Source: HGM04593 sp045588485
Lineage (GTDB): Bacteria; Bacteroidota; Bacteroidia; Bacteroidales; Bacteroidaceae
NCBI GenBank assembly: GCA_045588485.1
Contig: JAZNEI010000039.1
Span: 48,258-112,257 of the forward strand
Reading direction: 5' to 3'
Length of the DNA stretch: 64,000 nt
The notes under the pieces were generated by a model. That model made no database searches, was not told the DNA's origin, and was given only the letters and a program-made list of their open reading frames with translations. A program made the translations under genes and the position numbers. Positions 34,402 to 43,130 of this stretch are shown in pieces. Within the stretch, counting starts at the first letter, position 1. Every line of letters begins with the position of its first letter.

Positions 34402-35352
34402 ATGGAATACATTATTCTTATCATCTCTTTAGTTGGCATAGTAATCGGTGCAAACTTACTGGTTACCGGATCGGTATCCATTGCTAAGAGATTCAAGGTT
34501 TCCGACTTTGTCATTGGTGCAGCCATAGTAGGCATAGGAACATCTATGCCCGAGTTCATGGTAAGTTTCATTGGTGCCATAAATGGCAATGCAGACGTTG
34601 CAATAGGAAATGTGGTAGGCTCCAACATTTTCAACGTACTTGGCATTCTTGGAGTTACCGCACTACTCTTTCCTGTCGATATCGAGAGAAAGAATCTCAA
34701 GTTTGAACTTCCCTTATGTGTTGCAGTATCGGTATTACTAACTTTGATGGTATTCAACATCCTTGGTAATAGCGATGGCTGTATAGGACGTTTGGATGGT
34801 CTTTTGCTGCTTATTGTTTTTATAAGTTATATGTGGTACTCTTTTTACTGCGACCGTAAAAAAGTAACACAAACCAATCAGACTATAATGCCCGAAACGA
34901 CACCACTATGGTTGGCTGTTCTAAAAGTAGCAGGTGGATTGACACTGCTTGTCACCAGTTGTGATTTTTTTGTAGACAATGCAATTGCCATAGCGAAAGC
35001 ATTCGGAGTAAACGAAGCGTTCATTTCGCTTACTCTTATAGCTTGCGGAACATCGTTACCCGAATTTGCAGCATCAATAGCTGCTGCAGTAAAGAAGAAC
35101 ACAGGACTTGCTCTTGGCAATATTATTGGTTCTAATATTTTTAATATCTCACTTATACTTGGAATCTGTTCGCAGGTAACCCCTCTTACTTCATCGGGAA
35201 TTACAATAACCGATTATATTGTCATGATAATTGCTGCACTACTTCCATTCGCCCTTGGATGTAAGGGAAAAATAGGACGTATTAGCGGTCTTTTCATGCT
35301 CATTTGTTACATTTTATATAATAGTTATCTTATAAATAATCAAATATCTTAA
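34402..35352 (+). CDS. Calcium/sodium antiporter (YrbG/CaCA family)
   Basis: 316 aa, about ten membrane helices. The inverted alpha repeats are clear: GIGTSMPEFMVSFIGAINGN near 49-68 and ACGTSLPEFAASIAAAVKKN near 214-233, each followed by an ALGNIIGSNIFN-type motif. These hold the acidic residues that bind Ca2+/Na+. Part of an ion-homeostasis run with the small membrane protein and the Na/Pi symporter, which starts 5 nt downstream. Confidence 0.93.
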   Translation: MEYIILIISLVGIVIGANLLVTGSVSIAKRFKVSDFVIGAAIVGIGTSMPEFMVSFIGAINGNADVAIGNVVGSNIFNVLGILGVTALLFPVDIERKNLKFELPLCVAVSVLLTLMVFNILGNSDGCIGRLDGLLLLIVFISYMWYSFYCDRKKVTQTNQTIMPETTPLWLAVLKVAGGLTLLVTSCDFFVDNAIAIAKAFGVNEAFISLTLIACGTSLPEFAASIAAAVKKNTGLALGNIIGSNIFNISLILGICSQVTPLTSSGITITDYIVMIIAALLPFALGCKGKIGRISGLFMLICYILYNSYLINNQIS

Positions 35353-35357
35353 TCAAA

Positions 35358-37091
35358 ATGGGAATACTACAGATTTTTACTCTTTTAGGTGCTTTAGGAA
35401 TGTTCCTTTACGGAATGAACCTGATGAGTTCGGGCCTTCAGAAGTCGGCAGGTGAGAGACTGCGTACGCTGCTGTCGGCAATGACCTCTAACCCATTTAA
35501 AGGGGTATTAACAGGACTCAGCATCACCTCGATAATACAATCATCTTCAGCAACCACGGTAATGGTTGTGAGCTTTGTGAATGCAGGGCTTCTGACACTT
35601 GCACAGGCTATTGGTGTGATTATGGGAGCCAATATCGGAACGACAGTCACAGCTTGGCTCGTCTCATGGTTGGGATTCAAGGCAGATATCTCTATCCTTG
35701 CCATTCCACTTATGATTTTTGGCTTTTTATTCTCGAATTCCAAGAAAGACCAACGTAAAAACATCGGTGAATTCATTGTAGGTTTTTCGCTGCTGTTCCT
35801 TGGACTTTCGTTCATGAAAGAGTCGGTACCCGACCTTGGACAAACACCCGAAGTTCTTGAATTCGTAAAAGCATGGTCGGGACACGGATTCGGCTCGGTG
35901 CTCATATTCTTTGCTCTTGGTACAATACTGACACTTATTCTTCAGTCATCGTCGGCAACAATGGCAATTACCCTTATTATGCTTAGTATGGGATGGATTC
36001 CGTTTGATATGGCTTGTGCAATGGTACTCGGAGAGAATATCGGTACGACTATCACTGCGAATATCGCTGCATCGGTTGGAAATACTCAGGCAAAAAGAGC
36101 TGCAATGTCGCACACCATATTCAATGTGTTTGGTGTAATATGGGCTTTGATATTGTTCGGTCCATTCCTTGGACTTATCGGAAATATCATAGAGCTGTTC
36201 GGGCTGCCTAATCCCGCGGCGGACAACTTTGCAGTAACAGGACCTAATACTGAAACCGGTATAGCTGCACTATATGGTTTGTCGATGCTACACACCCTCT
36301 TTAACACAATTAATACATTCATCCTTATATGGTTCATTAAATACATTGAGAAGATTGTTATATGGCTAATAAAGGCACCGGCTAATCAGGAGAACGATAC
36401 CTTCCGACTAAAATACATCTCGGCAGGACCGTTAGCAACACCTGAACTGGCAATAGAACAGGCCTTCGACGAGATTATACATTTTGCACAAATTTCGAAG
36501 AAGGGTCTTACATACGCCAAAAGTGCCATAAATGAAAAGGATAAGGATAAATTTGAACAGTTAAGAGAGAAACTTATTAAATATGAGGAGATTTCTGATC
36601 GCATAGAATATGAGATTGCTGCTTTTCTAAATGATGTTTCTGCCTCACAGGTCAGCGAGAATACCTCTATTGAAATAAAAGCGATGTACAAGATTATTGG
36701 TGAACTTGAATCGCTCGGCGACTCGGGCGAGGCTATCAGCCGCATCTTGTCGAGACGCAATATACACAGAAAGAGTTTCGATGAGGAGACAATAAAGCAG
36801 CTAAATAGTATGGTCGAGGCTGTTGAAAACGCATACAATGTTCTGATTGCCAATCTATTGGCGGCACACAGTGGTACTTTGGTTGACATCACAAATGCTT
36901 ATAGTGCCGAGGAACGTATAAACAATCTGAGGAATTATCTGAGAGACACCGAAATTGAAGACCTTGAGAACAGCCGTAAGAACTATCAGACGAGTGTTTA
37001 TTATATGGATATTGTAAATGAGCTGGAAAGAATGGGAGACTTTATGATTAATGTATCTCAAGACCTCGAAAGGGTTTACAAACACAAATAA
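35358..37091 (+). CDS. Na/Pi cotransporter family protein with PhoU-like domain
   Basis: 577 aa. Two inverted repeats with the QSSSATTV motif (TSIIQSSSATTVMVVSFVNA near 56-75; LILQSSSATMAITLIMLSMG near 193-212) form the sodium/phosphate transporter core; about nine helices end near residue 330. The C-terminal 200 residues are helical and PhoU-like, with repeats of IYGELESLGDSGE type (KIIGELESLGDSGEAISRIL and MDIVNELERMGDFMI). It imports or exports phosphate, with the PhoU part as a probable sensor. Confidence 0.92.
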   Translation: MGILQIFTLLGALGMFLYGMNLMSSGLQKSAGERLRTLLSAMTSNPFKGVLTGLSITSIIQSSSATTVMVVSFVNAGLLTLAQAIGVIMGANIGTTVTAWLVSWLGFKADISILAIPLMIFGFLFSNSKKDQRKNIGEFIVGFSLLFLGLSFMKESVPDLGQTPEVLEFVKAWSGHGFGSVLIFFALGTILTLILQSSSATMAITLIMLSMGWIPFDMACAMVLGENIGTTITANIAASVGNTQAKRAAMSHTIFNVFGVIWALILFGPFLGLIGNIIELFGLPNPAADNFAVTGPNTETGIAALYGLSMLHTLFNTINTFILIWFIKYIEKIVIWLIKAPANQENDTFRLKYISAGPLATPELAIEQAFDEIIHFAQISKKGLTYAKSAINEKDKDKFEQLREKLIKYEEISDRIEYEIAAFLNDVSASQVSENTSIEIKAMYKIIGELESLGDSGEAISRILSRRNIHRKSFDEETIKQLNSMVEAVENAYNVLIANLLAAHSGTLVDITNAYSAEERINNLRNYLRDTEIEDLENSRKNYQTSVYYMDIVNELERMGDFMINVSQDLERVYKHK

Positions 37092-37119
37092 CCGCCTATA
37101 CAATAGACTGACATAGTTT

Positions 37120-37165
37120 AGAGTTGTAATAATTAGTCAAATTACGGACTTATTATTACAACTCT
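37120..37165 (+). terminator. Terminator after the Na/Pi cotransporter gene
   Basis: A 14-bp stem, AGAGTTGTAATAAT (37120-37133) with ATTATTACAACTCT (37152-37165), then TTTTGG. It lies 29 nt after the stop. Confidence 0.75.
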
Positions 37166-37355
37166 TTTGGTAACTGTAAATTAAGGTAATTATATGGCAT
37201 TTACACAAGGTTATCATTTCGACGGCCCTGTATGGTAGGAGAAATCTCTATAAAGAATTAATTAGGTCTCTCACATACGTTCGAGAATGACAATCTTTCA
37301 TTCGGGATGAATATTTACATTTTGTGTAGTTTTGTATATAATTGCCTATATAAAA
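37166..37355. other. Non-coding spacer upstream of lrgAB
   Basis: AT-rich spacer; no ORF, tRNA or repeat seen beyond the elements annotated on both sides. The stretch near 37225-37330 includes TTTG at 37321-37324 and TATAATTG-like boxes, which are too weak to call. Confidence 0.5.
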
Positions 37356-37422
37356 TATACTGTACTCGCTGTGAAAAATCAAATTAAACTTTGCTTGTCT
37401 CGCTCGTTTGTTCGTATCTTTA
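37356..37422 (+). repeat. Promoter-proximal repeat element, copy B
   Basis: Left flank TATACTGTACTCGCTGTGAA, core CAAATT-AA-ACTTTG (one mismatched pair), right flank TCTCGCTCGTTTGTTC then TATCTTTA. TTTG of the core (37390-37393) lies 21 bp before TATCTTTA (37415-37422), so this copy itself resembles a promoter. Confidence 0.8.
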
Positions 37423-37429
37423 AATAAGA

Positions 37430-37499
37430 TATACTGCACTCGCTGTGAAAAATATCGAAGTAAACTTCATATTTCTCGCTCGTTTGTTCCTATCTTTGC
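37430..37499 (+). repeat. Promoter-proximal repeat element, copy C
   Basis: Directly follows copy B in the same orientation. Left flank identical to copy A, core AAATAT-C-GAAGT-AA-ACTTC-ATATTT, right flank TCTCGCTCGTTTGTTCC joined to a consensus -7 box TATCTTTG (37491-37498) that should drive lrgA, whose ATG is at 37527. Confidence 0.8.
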
Positions 37500-37526
37500 A
37501 ACGTGGAAATATATTAGTTACAAAAT

Positions 37527-37889
37527 ATGAAATACATTGGGCAATTCACTATAATCATCGCAATATCTCTTATCGGAGAGCTACTTAACAATCTGATTCC
37601 ACTACCAATCCCTGCAAGTATATATGGAATGTTAATTCTTTTCATTCTACTTACTACAGGAGCATTGAAGCTGTCGGCTGTAAGAGAGACTGGTAAATTC
37701 CTTATATACATTATGCCCATAATGTTTGTTCCTCCGACCGTTGGACTTATTGAGTCGTGGGAGGTGATGCAGGAGTTTCTTGCTGCAATAGTTATAATAT
37801 CGTTACTTTCTACTGTTGTAGTACTTGCTGTTTCGGGTAGGATGACACAGTTTATTATAAGACTTAAAGAGAAAGGAGGGCAAAAATGA
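37527..37889 (+). CDS. lrgA: CidA/LrgA family holin-like protein
   Basis: 120 aa with four membrane helices. The conserved family segment LLNNLIPLPIPASIYGMLIL is at 20-39, and FVPPTVGLIESW near 70-81. LrgA/CidA proteins form membrane pores or carriers; in Staphylococcus and Bacillus they act with LrgB in control of murein hydrolases or pyruvate uptake. The stop overlaps the lrgB start (ATGA). Confidence 0.88.
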   Translation: MKYIGQFTIIIAISLIGELLNNLIPLPIPASIYGMLILFILLTTGALKLSAVRETGKFLIYIMPIMFVPPTVGLIESWEVMQEFLAAIVIISLLSTVVVLAVSGRMTQFIIRLKEKGGQK

Positions 37890-38578
37890 GAGAGTTTTTT
37901 GGAAATTCAATTTTCTTTGGCATAATACTTACATTGGGTACTTATCTTTTGGGTGTCGTCTTAAAAAAGAGATTCAAGATTTTTATATTCAATCCCCTAC
38001 TTGTTGCCATTGCAATATCAATTTCGGTACTTGCAATTACCGGCATTGAATATAGTCGATACAACAGCGGAGCCAGCCATATAAGCATACTGCTGACACC
38101 TGCTACCGTATGCTTGGCAATACCTCTTTACGAACAGATACAGCTACTTAAAAAGAATGCAACAGCAATACTGATAGGTATAGCATCGGGAGTACTGACA
38201 AGCGGAATAACAATAGCGGCAATGTCAATGCTGTTTGCCTTAGGGCACAAAGAGTATGTCACACTTTTGCCAAAATCCATCACAACAGCTATCGGCATCG
38301 GTCTATCGCAAGAACTCGATGGGTATATCGCCATCACTGTTGCTGCAATCATAATTACAGGACTATTCGGGAATATTGCTGGAGATATTCTTTGCAGAAT
38401 ATGCGGTATAAAACACCCTATTGCAAAAGGTATAGCTATTGGTACCTCTACGCACGTTATGGGAACATCAAAAGCTATGGAGATTGGCGAGGTTGAGGGT
38501 GCAATGAGCAGTCTTTCGGTTGCCGTTGCCGGATGTATGACTGTTGCAGCTGCAATACTCTTCGAGAATATTGTGTAG
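37886..38578 (+). CDS. lrgB: LrgB family membrane protein
   Basis: 230 aa, about seven helices. FNPLLVAIAISI near 36-47, LTPATVCLAIPLYEQIQLLK at 71-90, PKSITTAIGIGLSQELDG near 128-145, and GIKHPIAKGIAIGTSTHVMG near 173-192 are hallmark LrgB/CidB segments. It overlaps lrgA by 4 nt and is its obligate partner in known systems. Whether the pair transports pyruvate or another small acid here cannot be told. Confidence 0.9.
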   Translation: MREFFGNSIFFGIILTLGTYLLGVVLKKRFKIFIFNPLLVAIAISISVLAITGIEYSRYNSGASHISILLTPATVCLAIPLYEQIQLLKKNATAILIGIASGVLTSGITIAAMSMLFALGHKEYVTLLPKSITTAIGIGLSQELDGYIAITVAAIIITGLFGNIAGDILCRICGIKHPIAKGIAIGTSTHVMGTSKAMEIGEVEGAMSSLSVAVAGCMTVAAAILFENIV

Positions 38579-38703
38579 TCTTATATAAAAAATGTTATCT
38601 GAGTTTTATTGCAAAAAACACGCACAAATAACATGCCATTTTATACAGTACAAAGTTTTTTTTGAATAGAAACAAAAGATAATAAGAGATAACAACTAAA
38701 ATA

Positions 38704-38735
38704 ATAGTCCTTTCATCGCTAAATGAAAGGACTAT
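38704..38735. terminator. Bidirectional terminator between lrgB and the sialidase
   Basis: ATAGTCCTTTCAT (38704-38716) pairs perfectly with ATGAAAGGACTAT (38723-38735), 6-nt loop, followed by CATTTTAA. The flanking genes converge. Confidence 0.8.
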
Positions 38736-38757
38736 CATTTTAATGGACTATTATATA

Positions 38758-40098
38758 TTACTTAGCCAGTTTCTTCAGAAACTTTTTGCGGTTAACCTTC
38801 TCGTTGTAGCTGTATTTGCCATCGGTAATTTCGTCTAATGTAAAGTTTTTGTATGCAATGGTGTAACCACCGCCCTGTGTGCCGTAAGTATCCTCTTCGT
38901 ATGCAAAGGCTATTGCACCATCCTGCTGCTGAATCATTGTAGAATATGCCGATGCCTTATATGTAACAAGGAAACGTCCGTCCCAATCTTTTGCAAGATT
39001 CTCGGGTGTATCAAAATCTTCGCTCACAGCAAGCTCCTTATAATAGATACCTACATTTGTACGGCCACCGCCAAAAGGTAACGACTGCAAAAGAATATAC
39101 ATATCTTTACCATCGCTATTGCGTTTAACGGGAAGAACAAGTACCTCGCCATTACAAGAGTTGTTGAGCGCTGCAACACCGTTGTTCTTCTCGCCCGAGA
39201 AAGCGTGCTTACCCCATGTACCCTCGGCTTTGGCTGCATCGGTGAACTTGAAGATGTTATAGAGACGACCACCGCCACAACGCGAGCTAAGAAGTATTGA
39301 ACCATCGGGAAGTTCCTCAGTCTTAGGCTCATCACCACCGGCAGGGATATGAGCAACATCAGCTCCACCAAGGATATTCCAGTTCTGTCCAAAGTCGTCG
39401 GAATATACTACGAAGTTACAGAAGTTATTATCCTTATCACGTGCCAACATACAAGCATAGAGACGATAATAATCGCCTACTTTAGTATAACGACTCTGAT
39501 GTATTCTTCCCGAACCGATGAACATCGACTTAATGGGACCCATGGGAGCATTATCGATGGGGGCATAGAATTGCTCGGTAATAACCTCGGGTGCGCTCCA
39601 TGTCTTTCCGCCATCTTCGCTGTATAGACGTGCCACTTGGTTGGGATACTCGCGTGTAGCGGCAAAATAGGTCTGGTATCCGCAGACACATATAAGCAAT
39701 ACTCTATCACTCTCACGGTCGGCTACAATACAGGGGTCGCCATATCCAGCTGTAAGTGATAGGTTGGGATTGTTATCTACCTTCTTTCCATCTCCTGCAA
39801 TGATGGTAAATACATCGCCCCATGTCTTACCATTATCACCGCTGATACGTGCATGCAGGTCGATATGTCCGAAACCGATATCTGCACGACAGAAACGATA
39901 GTCGGCAACAGCCACAAGGTCGCCCGAAGCAGTCTTTGCAATAGCAGGGATACGATAAGGGATAGCCTCAGAAGTATAGGTTCTGAAAAGGTCGAATGGT
40001 TTTTTCTTTGTTCCATCCTTCAACCAGTCGCCGGCATTTAGCGATACCACACAAACGAGCAACATTAGAGTTGCAAAAAATCGATACAAATTCTTCAT
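38758..40098 (-). CDS. Exported exo-alpha-sialidase (BNR/Asp-box type)
   Basis: 446 aa. Signal peptide (MKNLYRFFATLMLLVCVVSL). The six-bladed sialidase fold is shown by the YRIP motif with R49 of the arginine triad, D67 in VADYRFCRADIG, three Asp boxes (S86-DNGKTW, S160-DGGKTW, S233-DFGQNW) and E262/R273 in EELPDGSILLSSR. It releases terminal sialic acid from host glycans in the periplasm or at the surface. No nan catabolic genes are adjacent in this window. Shorter than NanH enzymes that carry an N-terminal CBM, which is absent here. Confidence 0.9.
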   Translation of the reverse strand: MKNLYRFFATLMLLVCVVSLNAGDWLKDGTKKKPFDLFRTYTSEAIPYRIPAIAKTASGDLVAVADYRFCRADIGFGHIDLHARISGDNGKTWGDVFTIIAGDGKKVDNNPNLSLTAGYGDPCIVADRESDRVLLICVCGYQTYFAATREYPNQVARLYSEDGGKTWSAPEVITEQFYAPIDNAPMGPIKSMFIGSGRIHQSRYTKVGDYYRLYACMLARDKDNNFCNFVVYSDDFGQNWNILGGADVAHIPAGGDEPKTEELPDGSILLSSRCGGGRLYNIFKFTDAAKAEGTWGKHAFSGEKNNGVAALNNSCNGEVLVLPVKRNSDGKDMYILLQSLPFGGGRTNVGIYYKELAVSEDFDTPENLAKDWDGRFLVTYKASAYSTMIQQQDGAIAFAYEEDTYGTQGGGYTIAYKNFTLDEITDGKYSYNEKVNRKKFLKKLAK

Positions 40099-40274
40099 AT
40101 ATTAATATTTTAAGTATAATCAACAATGAAATTATATGCTGCAAAAGACAAATTTAGTAAAATTTTGGTTTATAAAGCAAAATAAAGGAATTATATATGT
40201 TATTTTTTTCTTTGCGTAAGATAATAATTGGTATAAAATGCTTAAATTAGCACAAAATTTAAGAGTATATTATT

Positions 40275-40682
40275 ATGGTAATTGCAGTTGACTTTGATGG
40301 CACTATAGTAGAGCACAAATATCCCGAGATTGGCAAGGAGATTCCTTTTGCCACTGCCACCCTTAAGATGCTTACCAAGGAGCAGCATCGTCTTATTTTA
40401 TGGACAGTACGCAAAGGACGGCTTCTCGAGGAAGCGGTTGAATGGTGTCGCCAGCGCGGTGTAGAGTTCTACGCTATAAACAAAAATTACCCCGAGGAGC
40501 ATGTAGATACCGAAGGAGGATATAGCAAAATTGATGCAGAACTTTTCATCGATGACCGAAATTTAGGCGGCCTGCCCGATTGGGGTAGAATTTACGAAAT
40601 GATTACAAAAGAAAAGAGTTGGGCCGACATTTACAGCGAAAATAGCGAACAACCAAAGAAGAGAAAAGGTTGGTTCTGGTAG
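40275..40682 (+). CDS. HAD-fold hydrolase (BT0820-like)
   Basis: 135 aa. HAD motif I AVDFDGTIVEH (D6, D8), motif II LWTVRKG (T46 region), and an acidic motif IV LFIDDRNLGG. It lacks a cap domain. It resembles the small Bacteroides HAD proteins typified by the structurally solved BT0820, sometimes annotated as polysaccharide-biosynthesis phosphatases. Substrate unknown. It is alone between the sialidase and GH92 genes. Confidence 0.85.
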   Translation: MVIAVDFDGTIVEHKYPEIGKEIPFATATLKMLTKEQHRLILWTVRKGRLLEEAVEWCRQRGVEFYAINKNYPEEHVDTEGGYSKIDAELFIDDRNLGGLPDWGRIYEMITKEKSWADIYSENSEQPKKRKGWFW

Positions 40683-40732
40683 AATATACAAAAAGCGACA
40701 TAAACTTGAGTTTGTGTCGCTTTTTGTATATT
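40683..40732. terminator. Bidirectional terminator between HAD and GH92 genes
   Basis: TATACAAAAAGCGACA (40685-40700) pairs with TGTCGCTTTTTGTATA (40715-40730), extended inside by four pairs. It separates two convergent genes and has T-tracts on both strands. Confidence 0.85.
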
Positions 40733-40736
40733 ATCC

Positions 40737-43016
40737 TTACTTACGAGAGAAGGAATAGGGCGCATCTTCTTTACCTGTTCCTCTGCTCTTGTTAGGCACT
40801 TTATCCATTAATGCATCAATTGTAACGCCTCGCATCAAATCATCGTGCAACAGAAAGTTACGTGTATAATTGTTTCCGTTGACTAAAAACCTCTTTATAT
40901 ATACATTATCGGTACTGTTTGTAGGTGCATTTATTGTTACCGTATTACCATTCTCGAGATGCATAACCGCTTTACGGAAAAGTGGTGCTCCTATAACATA
41001 CTGATTGCTTGCGGGACATACGGGATAGAATCCCAAAGCCGAGAACACATACCACGCCGAGGTCTGTCCGTTGTCCTCATCGCCACAATATCCGTCGGGA
41101 GTGGGTGTATACATACGCTCCATAACCTGTCGCAACCAATACTGCGCCTTCCAAGGTGCCCCTGCATAGTTATATAAATATATCATGTGCTGTATCGGTT
41201 GGTTGCCATGGGCATAGTTTCCCATATTCATAACTGTCATTTCGCGAATCTCGTGAATGGGGAAACCATAATAGCTATCATCGTAATGAGGCGGTACGGC
41301 AAATACCGAGTCGAGCATAGAGACAAACACCTCTTTTCCTCCCATAAGCCCGATAAGCCCCTGAATATCGTGGAATACCGACCAGGTATAATGCCAACTA
41401 TTGCCTTCGGTAAAGTTGCCACCCCACTTCAATGGCGAAAAGTTCGGTTCGAATGTGCCATCCTTGCGTTTCCCACACATCAGTTTATAATTCTCATTAT
41501 ATAGGTTACGGTAGTTGAGCGCACGTTTCTCTAACTCATGTATCTCTTTCTTAGGACGATTGAGTGCCTTTGCTACCTGTAGTATGCACCAATCGTTGTA
41601 GGCATATTCGAGTGTACGTGCTGCATTCTCGTGTATACCCACATCGCAAGGGATATATCCTAGTGTATTATAATATTCGTGTCCGATGCGTCCTGTTGAA
41701 GATACATTGGGATGAACGTTTCGGGTACCCCATTGCAACCCCTTATAAAGTGTCTCAATATCCTGTACGTGTATGCCTTTGATAAATGCATCGGCAAGCA
41801 CTGATGCCGAATTGTTACCCACCATACAGCCTCGATGTCCGGGACTTGCCCACTCGGGAAAGAAGCCACTCTCTTTATAGGTATTTATAAGTCCTTCTTG
41901 AATCTCGGCATTTACCGACGGGTATAATAGATTCAGCAATGGGAAGAGCGAACGGAATGTATCCCAAAAGCCTGTATCGGTGTACATATACCCCGGTAAT
42001 ACTTCACCATTATATGGGCTGTAGTGTACAATATTTCCGCGTGCATCAACCTCATACAATTTCCGAGGGAAGAGCAATGAACGGTAAAGACAGGAGTAGA
42101 ATGTTCGCATTTGGTCGTTTGTTCCACCCTCGACCTCTACTCTGCCGAGAAGCTCGTTCCATTGTTGCCTGCCTTGTTCAACAAGGGCATCGAAATTATT
42201 GTCGCCAAGTTCTTGCAGATTGAGCATTGCCTGCTCGGGGCTTATGAACGAAGATGCAACTTTTGCGTGAACGACCTCGCCACGCTTAGTAGAGAAACCT
42301 ATTACTGCGCCTGTGTGCTCGCTTGTTAACTCGTGAGTATTCTCTTTTAACAGAAGCGGTGCGCCTACAGTATCGCTGCTAAATGTCGCAAGGTATTCAA
42401 ATGGTTTGTCGAACTGAACAACAAAATAGTTTCTGAAGTTATCGGGGACACCTCCACTGTTTCGGGTTGTATAACCTACGACAAGTTGCTCTTCGGGGAT
42501 TATTGTTATATGCGACCCTTTATCATAAGCATCGACAACCACATACGATTGTGCTTCGGGAAAAGTGATACGGAACATTGCAGCCCTCTCAGTGGGTGTA
42601 AGTTCTACCGAGACATCATAATCGGCAAGATATACCTTATAATAATGTGGAAGCACCGTCTCGGCCTTATGAGAGAACCAACTTGCACGCTTCGCTTCAT
42701 CCATCAAGAGACTGCCCGTAACAGGCATAAGCGAGAATTGGCCATAGTCATTTATCCAAGGACTTGGTTGGTGTGTCTGTTCGAAGCCATATATTCGGTG
42801 AGCAGTGTAGGTATATTGCCATCCGTCACCAATCTTGTTTGTGCGTGGAGTCCAGAAATTCATTCCCCAGGGCCTTGCTATTGCCGGATAGGTATTTCCT
42901 GCCGAAAGTTCGAAGCTGGACTCTGTTCCCATTAGCGGATTGACATACTGTACATAGTCCTGTGCTTTTGCTGCAATAACGATGAGCAGCACGAACAGAA
43001 GTAGTATTTTTTTCAT
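40737..43016 (-). CDS. GH92 alpha-mannosidase
   Basis: 759 aa, usual family length. Signal peptide (MKKILLLFVLLIVIAAKAQ), an N-terminal beta-sandwich (YVQYVNPLMGTESSFELSAG), and a C-terminal alpha/alpha6 barrel with WDTFRSLFPLL, GYCGDEDNGQTSAWYVFSAL and GFYPVCPASNQYVIGAP, which are near-universal GH92 segments. These are Ca2+-dependent exo-alpha-mannosidases that trim N-glycan or yeast mannan mannose. The DEDNGQ segment holds the presumed base and Ca2+ ligands. Confidence 0.95.
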   Translation of the reverse strand: MKKILLLFVLLIVIAAKAQDYVQYVNPLMGTESSFELSAGNTYPAIARPWGMNFWTPRTNKIGDGWQYTYTAHRIYGFEQTHQPSPWINDYGQFSLMPVTGSLLMDEAKRASWFSHKAETVLPHYYKVYLADYDVSVELTPTERAAMFRITFPEAQSYVVVDAYDKGSHITIIPEEQLVVGYTTRNSGGVPDNFRNYFVVQFDKPFEYLATFSSDTVGAPLLLKENTHELTSEHTGAVIGFSTKRGEVVHAKVASSFISPEQAMLNLQELGDNNFDALVEQGRQQWNELLGRVEVEGGTNDQMRTFYSCLYRSLLFPRKLYEVDARGNIVHYSPYNGEVLPGYMYTDTGFWDTFRSLFPLLNLLYPSVNAEIQEGLINTYKESGFFPEWASPGHRGCMVGNNSASVLADAFIKGIHVQDIETLYKGLQWGTRNVHPNVSSTGRIGHEYYNTLGYIPCDVGIHENAARTLEYAYNDWCILQVAKALNRPKKEIHELEKRALNYRNLYNENYKLMCGKRKDGTFEPNFSPLKWGGNFTEGNSWHYTWSVFHDIQGLIGLMGGKEVFVSMLDSVFAVPPHYDDSYYGFPIHEIREMTVMNMGNYAHGNQPIQHMIYLYNYAGAPWKAQYWLRQVMERMYTPTPDGYCGDEDNGQTSAWYVFSALGFYPVCPASNQYVIGAPLFRKAVMHLENGNTVTINAPTNSTDNVYIKRFLVNGNNYTRNFLLHDDLMRGVTIDALMDKVPNKSRGTGKEDAPYSFSRK

Positions 43017-43042
43017 GAATATATGAATAATCTATAATAAAC

Positions 43043-43106
43043 GGGGTGTGCCTTATTTGTTTATATGGCACACCCCTATTCTTTTAGCCTACATCTTAAA
43101 GATGTA
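43043..43106 (-). terminator. Tandem hairpins after the sugar kinase gene
   Basis: GGGGTGTGCC (43043-43052) pairs perfectly with GGCACACCCC (43067-43076). A second hairpin, TACATCTT-A-AAGATGTA, is at 43090-43106. Both lie between the kinase stop (43131) and the GH92 start (43016). The minus strand has no strong T-run. Confidence 0.6.
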
Positions 43107-43130
43107 TGTTTACCTTACGTTGCTTATATA

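Noticed and set aside
37527..38578. Phage holin/antiholin pair
   Set aside because: LrgA/LrgB are chromosomal membrane proteins, and no phage genes are nearby.
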